Below, piece after piece: positions 30,726-39,100 of a stretch of 45,883 nucleotides of DNA (positions are counted from its first letter, which is position 1; every line of letters begins with the position of its first letter). The notes beneath the pieces are model-generated. The model was not told the DNA's origin, ran no database searches, and saw only the letters and a program-made list of their open reading frames with translations. Where the stretch lies: positions 1 through 45,883 of the IMG/VR virus record IMGVR_UViG_3300025316_001120; one strand, 5' to 3'. The translations under genes were made by a program, and so were the position numbers. The DNA comes from a virus.

Positions 30726-30800
30726 GTTTTCAGGGCTTTATTTTCAAACAAAATAACATGCTGTACAACAGCTTTTTAAATGAACAATAAAAAATATTAA

Positions 30801-30819
30801 GTGATTGGGAGAAAATCAC
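30801..30819. promoter_or_regulatory. Class B operator 3
   Basis: GTGATTG (30801-30807), GGAGA, AAATCAC (30813-30819): one mismatch in the arms. Same spacing as operators 1 and 2, but it sits 6 nt further from the -7 element. Confidence 0.7.
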
Positions 30820-30841
30820 TTTTTAAAACCGCTTATTTTTG
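30805..30841 (+). promoter_or_regulatory. Candidate promoter of the capsid/tail unit
   Basis: TATTTTTG at 30834-30841 is an exact TAnnTTTG, 33 nt before the scaffold start. No TTG lies 20 nt upstream; the nearest is in operator 3 with 26-nt spacing, so the promoter may need an activator. Confidence 0.5.
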
Positions 30842-30874
30842 TAAAAACATAAACTTACAACACAAAAAAAGGGT

Positions 30875-31543
30875 ATGAGGAACAAGATCAAGGAAGCACT
30901 AAAAACAGCGTATAAAAGCGCCGGGTTCGGTGAAAAGGCGTTTGATGGGGTCGCCGATTTTTTAGCAACATCAGTAACAGACGAAGCAGGAATCGAAACA
31001 GCGGTAGCTGGCGTCGCAGGATTGCTCAAAGCCTTTCAATCAGACACGGACAAAGTGAGAACTGAAAAGGTAGCACTGGAAGCCAAACTAGCAGCACTGG
31101 AACCAAAACCAGCAGCGGAACCAGCGAAGAAACCAGATGAAGGTGGAAACGAACCACCAGCATGGGCGAAGGCGCTGATCGACAGCAACGCGGCACTTTC
31201 AGCAAAACTGCAAGCGATTGAAGGCGAAAAAACAACCAACAGCCGAACACAACAGCTGAAAACAGCGATGGAAAAAGCGCCAGAGAAAATCCGGGAACAA
31301 TACGAAAAAGACCTGTCCCGCATGAATTTTGAAAGCGACGAAGACTTCAGCACTTGGCTGGGAGAATCGAAAACCCGAATCGACGCTTTCGTTCAGGAAG
31401 CCGCATCGAAGGGCGCTGTTTTTAACAGGCCGATGGGAAACGGAGCACCACCGCCAGACAAAGTGTCGCCGGAAGTGGAAGCTCGCATCAAAGCACGAGA
31501 GGCAGTAACGGAAGCCCCTGCCATTATAGGGCTATCGAAATAA
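30875..31543 (+). CDS. Capsid scaffold-like protein
   Basis: 222 aa. The N-terminal ~50 residues are a small helical domain (LKTAYKSAGFGEKAFDGVAD), then a coiled-coil region with KVALEAKLAALEPKPAAEPA, a Pro-rich linker, and a C-terminal helical part. High Ala/Glu/Lys content, no catalytic motif and location just before head and capsid genes fit a scaffold. Start lies 33 nt after the -7 element. Confidence 0.75.
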   Translation: MRNKIKEALKTAYKSAGFGEKAFDGVADFLATSVTDEAGIETAVAGVAGLLKAFQSDTDKVRTEKVALEAKLAALEPKPAAEPAKKPDEGGNEPPAWAKALIDSNAALSAKLQAIEGEKTTNSRTQQLKTAMEKAPEKIREQYEKDLSRMNFESDEDFSTWLGESKTRIDAFVQEAASKGAVFNRPMGNGAPPPDKVSPEVEARIKAREAVTEAPAIIGLSK

Positions 31544-31561
31544 TATTAACAACACAAAACA

Positions 31562-32116
31562 ATGGATGTAAATTTTGTCGCAATCAGCCCGGACGCAATC
31601 AGCCCGGTGATTTTTGAAAAAGTCCTTGGAGACAAGCCCGGCGGAGGGATGGTAGGAAACCCAACCTACGACATCGCACCGGGAACGGCAGTGGGTCTGA
31701 ATGGCTCCGGCGTCCTTACGCCAATAAAAGCCTACCGATTAACCAAGGCTGTAGCAATCGCCGACACCACCATCGAAATTGCAAAAGGGAGCGGGGTCGC
31801 AATTGGCGACGTTATCGGGAACCTGAAAAAGTCAGTCGCTTGCACTGGGCTCGACCAGACCAACGCCATCAAAGACGTGGTCACAGTTACGCTAGGCGTA
31901 AACATCACCAACGGGACGGTTTTATTTCAGGCCGCCTCCGCACAGGCCAGCACCGCTGCGCCAATCTACACGCCTAAATATTTGACCAGAGCATCGGTAT
32001 GGGCTGGAAAAGGAGACCAAGCCATCGCGCTGGTAAATATCGCAAATGTGCGAAAAGAGACAGTCAACGCTTCGCTCGAAGTTCTGGCTTTAATTCCAAC
32101 CATTAACGCCGTTTAA
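31562..32116 (+). CDS. Head decoration or fibre-like protein with shared domain
   Basis: 184 aa. N-terminal ~55 residues resemble the head-fibre type (SPVIFEKVLGDKPGGGMVGN). Residues 58-127 form a beta-rich domain (ADTTIEIAKGSGVAIGDVIG and KDVVTVTLGVNI) found again in the tail-tube protein at 34799-35008, about 45 of 70 positions identical by eye. The C-terminal part (TRASVWAGKGDQAIALVNIA) closes the fold. Position between scaffold and major capsid genes suggests a capsid decoration protein; not proven. Confidence 0.7.
   Translation: MDVNFVAISPDAISPVIFEKVLGDKPGGGMVGNPTYDIAPGTAVGLNGSGVLTPIKAYRLTKAVAIADTTIEIAKGSGVAIGDVIGNLKKSVACTGLDQTNAIKDVVTVTLGVNITNGTVLFQAASAQASTAAPIYTPKYLTRASVWAGKGDQAIALVNIANVRKETVNASLEVLALIPTINAV
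31733..31942 (+). repeat. Shared domain copy 1 (head protein)
   Basis: Codes for residues 58-127 of the head protein; paralogous to 34799-35008 in the tail-tube gene. Conserved also at DNA level in stretches such as GACACCAC and GACGTTATCGG. Confidence 0.8.
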
Positions 32117-32119
32117 GAA

Positions 32120-33232
32120 ATGGGACAAATGAACAAACCGCTTTTTGATCTCGACCAAGTCGGGATGAGCGCAGAGGTAAACAGCTACAAGCCCGGCTCC
32201 GGGCTAGTTTGGCAGAAATTATTTCCTTTGAAATATTCGCCAAAATTCGATTTAAAAGGAATCGAAGGAAACGACGGAATCCCCGTCTCCGCTGACCGGG
32301 TAGCATTCAACACGAAAGCACCACTGAAGACACGCAAGAAGGTCGGCTCTTGGAGCGGCAAACTTGGAAAGATTGCCATTTCAAAAGAAAAGGGTGAAGT
32401 TGAAATCAACGAGTACCTCGATTTAAAAGTAATATCGGCAGCGAACAAAGAAGACGCCGCAACAGCGCGCTACTTGGTAGACATGGTGTACGACGACATC
32501 CAAGCATGCAACGACGGAGCCGATTACAAAATTGAAATCGACGCGCTCCGAATTGGATCAGCCGGAATTCAAACATTTCCTGCCTCGATTGAAGGCGACA
32601 TGGCCACAACCGACGTAATCAACTTTAACGTCCCAGCCGTGAACTTTGTGGGAGTTACAAAAGTTTGGAGCGACGTCGCCGCTGACGGAATCGCGGACAT
32701 TGCCAAACAACAGAAAGCGATCGGAAAGCTGGGTTTAAAAAAGCCGCAGTTTGCAATTATCGAAGATGCCACATTCGAAAGACTGCTCGCACAAACAGCG
32801 ACAACCAAAAGAGTCGCCTCCGTTTTGATCAACGCCACCGGGATGACATCCGCCGAGGTTTTGTCGATCGACAACGTCAACGCTTACATGCGAAGCAAGG
32901 GCTACCCGCAATTCTTGAAGATCGACAGTTACGCCACCATTGAAGCGAAGGACGGAACCCAGAGCACCATCAAACCGTGGAACGAAAACGCCGTCGTTTT
33001 GTCTCCGGTCGCGCAATTGGGATGGACTTATTACAAGCCAGTACCGATGGTTCAGGAAACCGCCGCTCTGCAATCGCAGGGAGCGTACAGCAAAACGACC
33101 GTTTATTCAGAGGTCAACCCAATGCTCGAGGTCACGATGACCGAAGCCTACGTGCAGCCAGCGCTCATCAACAGAGCCTCGCTTGTTTTCATTAATGTGG
33201 CCAATGCCACAGGCTGGAACGGCGGACTTTAA
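32120..33232 (+). CDS. Major capsid protein
   Basis: 370 aa. Resembles the gpE-type major capsid family (HK97 fold): N-terminal arm, then SGKLGKIAISKEKGEVEINE, the long alpha-helix NKEDAATARYLVDMVYDDIQ, the sugar-binding-like strand DSYATIEAKDGTQSTIKPWN with NAVVLSPVAQLGWTYYKP, and a C-terminal hydrophobic strand. It lies after scaffold and before connector genes, as expected. No protease or long delta domain is visible; the separate scaffold replaces it. Confidence 0.9.
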   Translation: MGQMNKPLFDLDQVGMSAEVNSYKPGSGLVWQKLFPLKYSPKFDLKGIEGNDGIPVSADRVAFNTKAPLKTRKKVGSWSGKLGKIAISKEKGEVEINEYLDLKVISAANKEDAATARYLVDMVYDDIQACNDGADYKIEIDALRIGSAGIQTFPASIEGDMATTDVINFNVPAVNFVGVTKVWSDVAADGIADIAKQQKAIGKLGLKKPQFAIIEDATFERLLAQTATTKRVASVLINATGMTSAEVLSIDNVNAYMRSKGYPQFLKIDSYATIEAKDGTQSTIKPWNENAVVLSPVAQLGWTYYKPVPMVQETAALQSQGAYSKTTVYSEVNPMLEVTMTEAYVQPALINRASLVFINVANATGWNGGL

Positions 33233-33244
33233 TCAGCGGCACAA

Positions 33245-33562
33245 ATGGCAACGATTCTCGACGCTCTTATGAGCATTACAAACTACCCGATACCACCGCG
33301 CACCCTTAACCGGGTAGCGGTGCGCCGGGGTTTGATCCTGACCACAGAGGCAACACAGGAAATCCTTAACACAAGGGATTACAGACTGGCCGAAGCGGAC
33401 ACCATGAAATGGTTGATTGCTGCCCCCAACATTTCTGAGGGAGGCGTCACGTTTAGCCTTTCGCAAATAGAGCGGAGCCAACTAAAACAGGAAAGCGCGT
33501 CGATTTATGAAGAGCTGGAAACAGAGGAACCAACCTACGGGTACATCGGGGAGGACTTATGA
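33245..33562 (+). CDS. Head-tail connector (adaptor) protein
   Basis: 105 aa. Helical protein (ATILDALMSITNYPIPPRTL, then GLILTTEATQEILNTRDYRL) of the gp6/DUF6706-like adaptor type that binds the portal. C-terminus acidic. Its stop overlaps the next gene by 4 bp. Confidence 0.72.
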   Translation: MATILDALMSITNYPIPPRTLNRVAVRRGLILTTEATQEILNTRDYRLAEADTMKWLIAAPNISEGGVTFSLSQIERSQLKQESASIYEELETEEPTYGYIGEDL

Positions 33563-33873
33563 AAAACGGAACACTGCAATACCAGACCAACGCCGAAAGC
33601 GAGATCGATCCGATCACAGGAGACGCCGCCTCGGTTTCAGCAACATGGAGCGAACCAATAGATTGTTTCATTCAGACAATCCACAAAGCGAAAAAAGGAA
33701 AGTACGAAGATGGACTCTTCACGTTAGCAACCTACATGGTGTTGATAGAATTGCAACCATTCGAGGCTGACCGGGTGAAGCTGATAACGGACACAGGAAA
33801 GCAGCTGGGAGAATTTCAGACACAGGACATCCAAAGACTCAACACAGTCGGACGCGTTAAAATTTCGGTTTAA
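33559..33873 (+). CDS. Head closure protein
   Basis: 104 aa. Beta-rich: GTLQYQTNAESEIDPITGDA with ATWSEPIDCFIQTIH and a barrel-like LATYMVLIELQPFEADRVKL. Size, order and fold prediction match SPP1 gp16/HK97 gp7-like stoppers. No direct sequence signature. Confidence 0.68.
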   Translation: MKNGTLQYQTNAESEIDPITGDAASVSATWSEPIDCFIQTIHKAKKGKYEDGLFTLATYMVLIELQPFEADRVKLITDTGKQLGEFQTQDIQRLNTVGRVKISV

Positions 33874-33874
33874 A

Positions 33875-34306
33875 ATGGCAGTCACACGAACCACACCACA
33901 GGCGGAGATCGACCGTTACATGACGCAACAAATCCAGCGAAAGGAAGCAGCGATAATCAACGCTTTTAATTACGTTGGACTGAGATGCATCAACGAAGCG
34001 CGAACCAACGGAGCCTACAAAGACAGAACAGGGAACCTGCGCAACTCAGTCGGTTACTTAATTTTTGTCGACGGAGTAATCCAAAGCAGCGCCGGAATGA
34101 GCCAGACCACTGGCGGAGGGGAAGGAGAGACAATTATTCGAAAATTAGCCGCGCAATTTCCACACGGAATCGCGCTCGTTGTTGTGGCCGGGATGAATTA
34201 CGCCGCCTCCGTCGAAGCCAGGAATCTGAACGTTTTGAGTAGCGCCGAACTCCTCGCAGAAACGATGGTACCGGAATTAATGACCAAATTAGGACTCAAG
34301 CGATGA
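33875..34306 (+). CDS. HK97 gp10-like neck protein
   Basis: 143 aa. The pair YKDRTGNLRNSVGY and AGMNYAASVEARNLNVLSS is the gp10 signature (D-R-T-GNLR-S and YA-VE-GxxVL). Joins head connector to tail. A 4-bp overlap leads to the next gene. Confidence 0.85.
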   Translation: MAVTRTTPQAEIDRYMTQQIQRKEAAIINAFNYVGLRCINEARTNGAYKDRTGNLRNSVGYLIFVDGVIQSSAGMSQTTGGGEGETIIRKLAAQFPHGIALVVVAGMNYAASVEARNLNVLSSAELLAETMVPELMTKLGLKR

Positions 34307-34710
34307 GTAGCAAAACAGGCGGACAAATAGAGTTAGACGTTTTTACAATAATAAACGCCAGCCCACTGAAGACAGCAATCTCCGGGAAGATTTACAAACA
34401 CGGAATGAGGCCGATCAACGCGAAGAGCGAAGATGCCGTCGTCTCGTTTTTAACAGGACTCGATGACGAAATCCAGACCGGAATTGTAAATCTCAATATT
34501 TACGTTTCAGACATAAAGCAAGGAGCCTCGATGGTGAAGAACGGCGAACGATGCCGGGAACTGGAAGAACTGACACGCGGCATAATTCAGGGACAAACCC
34601 CGCAAGAGTACCGATTCAGGCTCGGCGCAATAATTCAGACGTTTGCTGCGGAAGGAACTGACCAGCACTTTGTCAGCGCAAAAATAAAATTTCAATTAGC
34701 AACTTTTTAA
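34303..34710 (+). CDS. Tail terminator/completion-like protein
   Basis: 135 aa. KTAISGKIYKHGMRPINAKS and DDEIQTGIVNLNIYVSDIKQ, ending with HFVSAKIKFQLATF, fit the tail-completion protein (gp17-like) that follows gp10 in siphophages. Assignment rests mostly on gene order and mixed alpha/beta look. Confidence 0.7.
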   Translation: MSSKTGGQIELDVFTIINASPLKTAISGKIYKHGMRPINAKSEDAVVSFLTGLDDEIQTGIVNLNIYVSDIKQGASMVKNGERCRELEELTRGIIQGQTPQEYRFRLGAIIQTFAAEGTDQHFVSAKIKFQLATF

Positions 34711-34723
34711 TAATAAAATTATC

Positions 34724-35413
34724 ATGGGAACACTAGCATGGGGAAAGCCCACCATTGAAGTCAGCGCCTACATTTCAGGCGCAGCCCCAGAGAAACGGTA
34801 CGTTTTATCAAAGGCCGTAATTGTGGCTGACACCACAATCGAAATACTCAAGGGAAGCGGCGTGGCCGTCGGAGACGTTATCGGATTCGGTAAAAAATCG
34901 GTCGCTTGCACCGCCGTCGTTTCAACAGACTCAACCAAGGACGTGGTCACGGTTACGATGGGAATCGCAATTCCAATCGGTTCAATTTTGTTTGAGTCAG
35001 CCGCAGCCTCGCCAACTGCCGCCGTCGGAAAAGCCACATGGGTAACGCTTACCCCGGTCAAGCAAGACAGTACAAAACTGACCACAACCAAGGGCGCAAA
35101 GCAGGAAGCCAAAGAAGAGGGAGGCGGACTTGTTGACGTGAGGTTTGACAGGAACGGCTACGCACTCGAGGCGGAATTATGGGTAAAAAAAGGAGCGACC
35201 CGGCCAATTGCAGACTCCGACGGAATCATCATCCCGAACTACGCGGTCAGGCTAACACCCGAAGACACCACACAGGAAGGGTTTGTTTTAGACAAAGTAT
35301 CCGTCCAGCTGGAAGAAACCTTCACTTCAAAAGAAGGAAAAACACTGAAATATACATTTGAAGGATTGGTACCAGCGACTGGCGACATCCTCAAGGAATA
35401 TACAGCGTCCTAA
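34724..35413 (+). CDS. Major tail (tube) protein with inserted domain
   Basis: 229 aa. The tube fold is seen in MGTLAWGKPTIEVSAYISGA and, after the insert, DSTKLTTTKGAKQEAKEEGG, GLVDVRFDRNGYALEAELWV and TSKEGKTLKYTFEGLVP. Residues 26-95 are an insertion whose sequence matches the head protein encoded at 31562-32116. Without the insert the length would be ~160 aa, usual for this group. The insert sits at the start of the tube fold, so it probably projects from the outside of the tail. Confidence 0.85.
   Translation: MGTLAWGKPTIEVSAYISGAAPEKRYVLSKAVIVADTTIEILKGSGVAVGDVIGFGKKSVACTAVVSTDSTKDVVTVTMGIAIPIGSILFESAAASPTAAVGKATWVTLTPVKQDSTKLTTTKGAKQEAKEEGGGLVDVRFDRNGYALEAELWVKKGATRPIADSDGIIIPNYAVRLTPEDTTQEGFVLDKVSVQLEETFTSKEGKTLKYTFEGLVPATGDILKEYTAS
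34799..35008 (+). repeat. Shared domain copy 2 (tail tube)
   Basis: Codes for residues 26-95 of the tail-tube protein, paralogous to 31733-31942. Confidence 0.8.
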
Positions 35414-35438
35414 CCCAGAAGAGAAAAGCAACAGAAAC

Positions 35439-35461
35439 TAGCCCGGCCAATCACCGGGCTA
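35439..35461 (+). other. Intercistronic hairpin
   Basis: TAGCCCGG (35439-35446), loop CCAATCA, CCGGGCTA (35454-35461), 23 nt before the chaperone start. Nearly identical over 20 nt to the hairpin at 15311-15330. Confidence 0.6.
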
Positions 35462-35484
35462 ATTTAAAAAGCCAACAAAAAACA

Positions 35485-35997
35485 ATGAGCACAACGATAG
35501 AAGGAAAAGCAGCAGGAACCATCCTGCAACGACCAAAGCAAGTAACGGTCGGTGAAAAGACATTCTCGGTTGCACCACCCAGCACCGCCACCTTAATTCT
35601 CGTTTCAGAATTGGTCGCAAAAATGCCCGCCGTAAAAATAGACACGGACAACATCCTGACAGAGACGCTTCGAATCGCAAAAGACTGCGGAGCGATTGGA
35701 GACATTCTCGCCGTTTTGATTATTGGAGCAAAAGAGATCCTGCGGGAACGGAGAACCGAAAAAAGGAAACTGCTCGGTTTCATTCCGTGGTTTCAGAAAG
35801 CAGAAACCAACAGACAAGCCTGGCTGGCAGAAACCATCCTCCACGAATTGTCCCCAAAACAAGTGAGCGAGCTCACAATTAAACTCCTATCCGATTTAGA
35901 GATTTCGGATTTTTTCGGGTTTACCACTTCCCTAATAGAAATAAACCTGACGCAAGCGACGCGGGAGGTGGTAAAAATGACAGCATCTGGGCTCTAA
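35485..35997 (+). CDS. Tail assembly chaperone, short form (gpG-like)
   Basis: 170 aa. Helical protein between tail tube and tape-measure genes, the usual place of the tail assembly chaperone that coats the tape measure. Contains KTFSVAPPSTATLILVSELV, a basic KEILRERRTEKRKLLGF and a terminal EINLTQATREVVKMTASGL. Near its end the run AAAAA at 35973-35977 allows a -1 frameshift into a downstream frame that has no start codon of its own. Confidence 0.82.
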   Translation: MSTTIEGKAAGTILQRPKQVTVGEKTFSVAPPSTATLILVSELVAKMPAVKIDTDNILTETLRIAKDCGAIGDILAVLIIGAKEILRERRTEKRKLLGFIPWFQKAETNRQAWLAETILHELSPKQVSELTIKLLSDLEISDFFGFTTSLIEINLTQATREVVKMTASGL

Positions 35998-36188
35998 TTG
36001 CCGGAGTCGCAAAAGGGTACAACCTGAAATTTGATTACGTCCTTTATGAAATTAGCCACGCGAACCTAACGCTTTACAGCAGCGTCCTCCCTTCATACGA
36101 CGACATAAAAGGGAGCGAAAAAGAAAGGGTCATAAATGCAGACGACCCACGAAACAGGGAATTAGTAAAAAAAGAATTATTCGGATAA
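35976..36188 (+). CDS. Tail assembly chaperone, frameshift extension (gpT-like)
   Basis: Open in the -1 frame from 35883, with no ATG; from the shift site it codes for 70 residues beginning NDSIWALIAGVAKGYNLKFD and ending RNRELVKKELFG, then TAA. After decoding AAA at 35974-35976, slipping back one base re-pairs on AAA and continues AAT GAC. Gives a 234-aa fusion, as in lambda G/GT. The frame ends 4 nt before the tape-measure start. Confidence 0.78.
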   Translation, partial: NDSIWALIAGVAKGYNLKFDYVLYEISHANLTLYSSVLPSYDDIKGSEKERVINADDPRNRELVKKELFG

Positions 36189-36192
36189 AGAC

Positions 36193-39100
36193 ATGAACAC
36201 TGACAACGGAAGCCTAGGATTTGCAGTCACGATAGACAACAGCCAACTCAGCGCTGACGTCCAGAGAACAAATGCCGAATTTAAAAAAATAGGAAACACC
36301 GCAACCGCCGAAGGGTCAAGGATGCAAAACGCCTTTAGCGCCATGAGCGGAATGGTCGGAATGTTTGCAATGGGAGGGCTCGCCTCGATTGGGATGCTGG
36401 GGAAGGCCATTCTTGACACAACGGCGAAGTTTGAAAAATTCGGCGTCGTTTTGCGCAACACGCTGGGAGACGAAAAGGGAACTGACGCGCTGGCCATGAT
36501 TGCCAATTTTGCAGCAACTACACCGTTTCAGCTCGACGAAGTGACGGGAGCATTTATCAAATTAGCAAATCAAGGGTTTGTCCCGACCCAAGAACAAATG
36601 GTGAAACTTGGCGACCTTGCCAGCTCCACAGGTAAAAGTTTCGACCAGCTGGGCGAAGCGCTCCTCGACGCGCAAACCGGACAATTCGAAAGGCTCAAAG
36701 AATTCGGAATAAAGGCAAGCGCTAACGGGGACAAGGTGACGTTTTCATTTAAGGAACAAAAGACAACCGTAGAGAACACCAACTCCGCGATTCAGGCCTA
36801 CATTTTGAGCCTTGGAACGATGAAGGGGATAGTTGGAGCGAACGCGCTAATCAGCGCCACGCTGACAGGCCAATTATCAAACCTACAGGACAAACTAGCT
36901 GCCATGTATAACCAAATCGGCAGCGATAACAAAGGAATTCTTTACGCTGCGGTCGGCGGCATTTCGTCCTTGATCGACAATTACCACGCGGTCGGCGAAG
37001 TTTTAGAGGGAATAATTGCAATCTACGGAGTTTATAAAGTAGCGACAATGGTGCTGGCTTTTACAGAAAACGCAGCCGCCGCAACCAAGACCCGCAACCT
37101 TGCAATCGAAACGGAAATGGAAGCCCAGCTCGCAGCGACCAGAGCTGTCTCCGCATCCGCCGCAGCAGCACAAGCCGCCAACGCCGTATTTATGGCCGAG
37201 CTCCGGGTAACAGCGACGAAAACCGTCATCGCAGCCGAAAATGAGCTCCAAGCGAAAACCGCCGCAACAGCATCCGCCTCGCTTATAAATCCCTATGTTT
37301 TGGCAGCAACAGCCGTCGCTGCGCTCGGTTTTGCTATTTATAAAGTAATAACATACCAGACCGACTTAGAGAAGGCCACAATAAAACTGAATGAATCAGT
37401 TTTAAACGAAAAAGATAAGATGTTCCAACTAAAGGCGGAGCTAGACCACGCCACAGAAGGAAGCGACCAATGGAAGACATCAAAGCAAGCGCTACTCGAC
37501 CAATACGGGAAATATTTAACAGAGCAAGAAAAAGAACTGATCGGAACGAAAAACCAGTCAGATGCTTACATAGTTTTAAACAAAGGGATTGAAGACAACA
37601 TCGCGCTCAAAGTAAAGCAAGAATCACTCAATTCGATAAGCGCAAACTACAACCCAAAGATCGCAGAAGCAACCCAGAGCATCACCGGATCGGTGAAGAA
37701 ATCACTAGGGATTGAAAGAGCGGCGCAAGTAGGTCAAGACATTGCCCCACTTATCGCCAACATAAAACTAGCCATCGACCCGGAAGCAAGGAAAACAGCA
37801 GAAGCCGAGTTCGAAACCTACATGCGCAAATTGCAAGATGAAGCGTCGGGTGGTTCACCTTGGAGCACCGCTGGCGGGAACATATCCGCAAACCGGGGAG
37901 AGATAGAAAGAGCACTCCAAGGATTCAAAGACGACTCAGACGCCACCAACAAAGCCTATGGGAATGTTGTTCAGTCCGCAGAAAAAGCAAAAATTGATCC
38001 GATAAAAACAACCTACGCGGCACAAATGGAGGTGCTAAAAAAGGAAAAGACCAAACTAGAAAAAGAGATGGCCGTCCTGAAAGTTACGCCGGGCGAAGAC
38101 CCACGCAAAAAGGTAGTAGAGAAACAAGGCCAAATCGACGAAATAAACAAACAGCTGGGTGTAAAAGAAACGAAGGAAAAAACCGACCAAATCGAGATCG
38201 TAAAAAAAGCGATGGAGAAAGCGAGCGGAGCCGAACTCGACGGGCTGGCCAAAAAATTAGTTTTGCTTGAACAGGAAAAGTCACTCCGCGAAGCGATGGC
38301 GAAGGCATCGATGGCAATGGCTGAAAACAAAACAATGACAAGCTCCGGGTCGATTTCAGAGACGGGTAGTTTTTCCACAAAGAAACAGCAAGGAATGAAC
38401 GCCGTGCAGGAAGCGCTTACAGCCTCCGGAATTGAAGAAAAGGCGAAAGCAAAACTGCAAGCGACCAACGAAAAGAGCATCGAGAAAACAGCCAAAAAGC
38501 AAGAATCCATCGACAAGGCAAGGCAAGACAAAATCGATGAACAGGAAAAAAGAGCAAAAGAGGTAGCCGGGTATTTTAACGACGTAGCCGACTCCGCTGA
38601 TTACTTGGCGAAGTCAATCGGAGATTCAAACCAAGAGCTCTCCGGAATGCTTACCGGGGTTGCAAACATAGCTGGCCAATTGGGAAAGTTAGCCGAAACC
38701 GGGTTTAAAATAAGCAAGGAGCAAGGAATCGGAATGGCCATCAGCGGAGCAACCCAGCTGGTCGGAATGGTCATCGGACAAGCCGCCGAAAATAAGCGGG
38801 TAATGAAGGAATACTACGCAAGCATAATCGCACAACAGCAACAGTACAACCTGCTGCTCAACGACCAGCTCCGCCTTAATTCCTCGATAAACGGATCGGT
38901 TTTTTTAAAGGATTACCTCGGGTCGCTGAACGACAGCACCAACGCGTACAACGACGCACAAAAAAAGTACCAAGAAGAATTTAAAAAATTTTCCACCTCC
39001 GAGGCCATCACCGGAAAAAAGAACGTAGTGAGCGGAACCAACGTCCTCGCCGGGATTGGAGCGGGAGCGGCGCTGGGCGCTGGGATAGGGTCGATTGTTC

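Noticed and set aside
38013-38531. 172-aa minus-strand frame inside the tape measure gene
   Set aside because: Ser/Phe-rich shadow of a Lys/Glu coiled coil; overlaps a certain gene fully.
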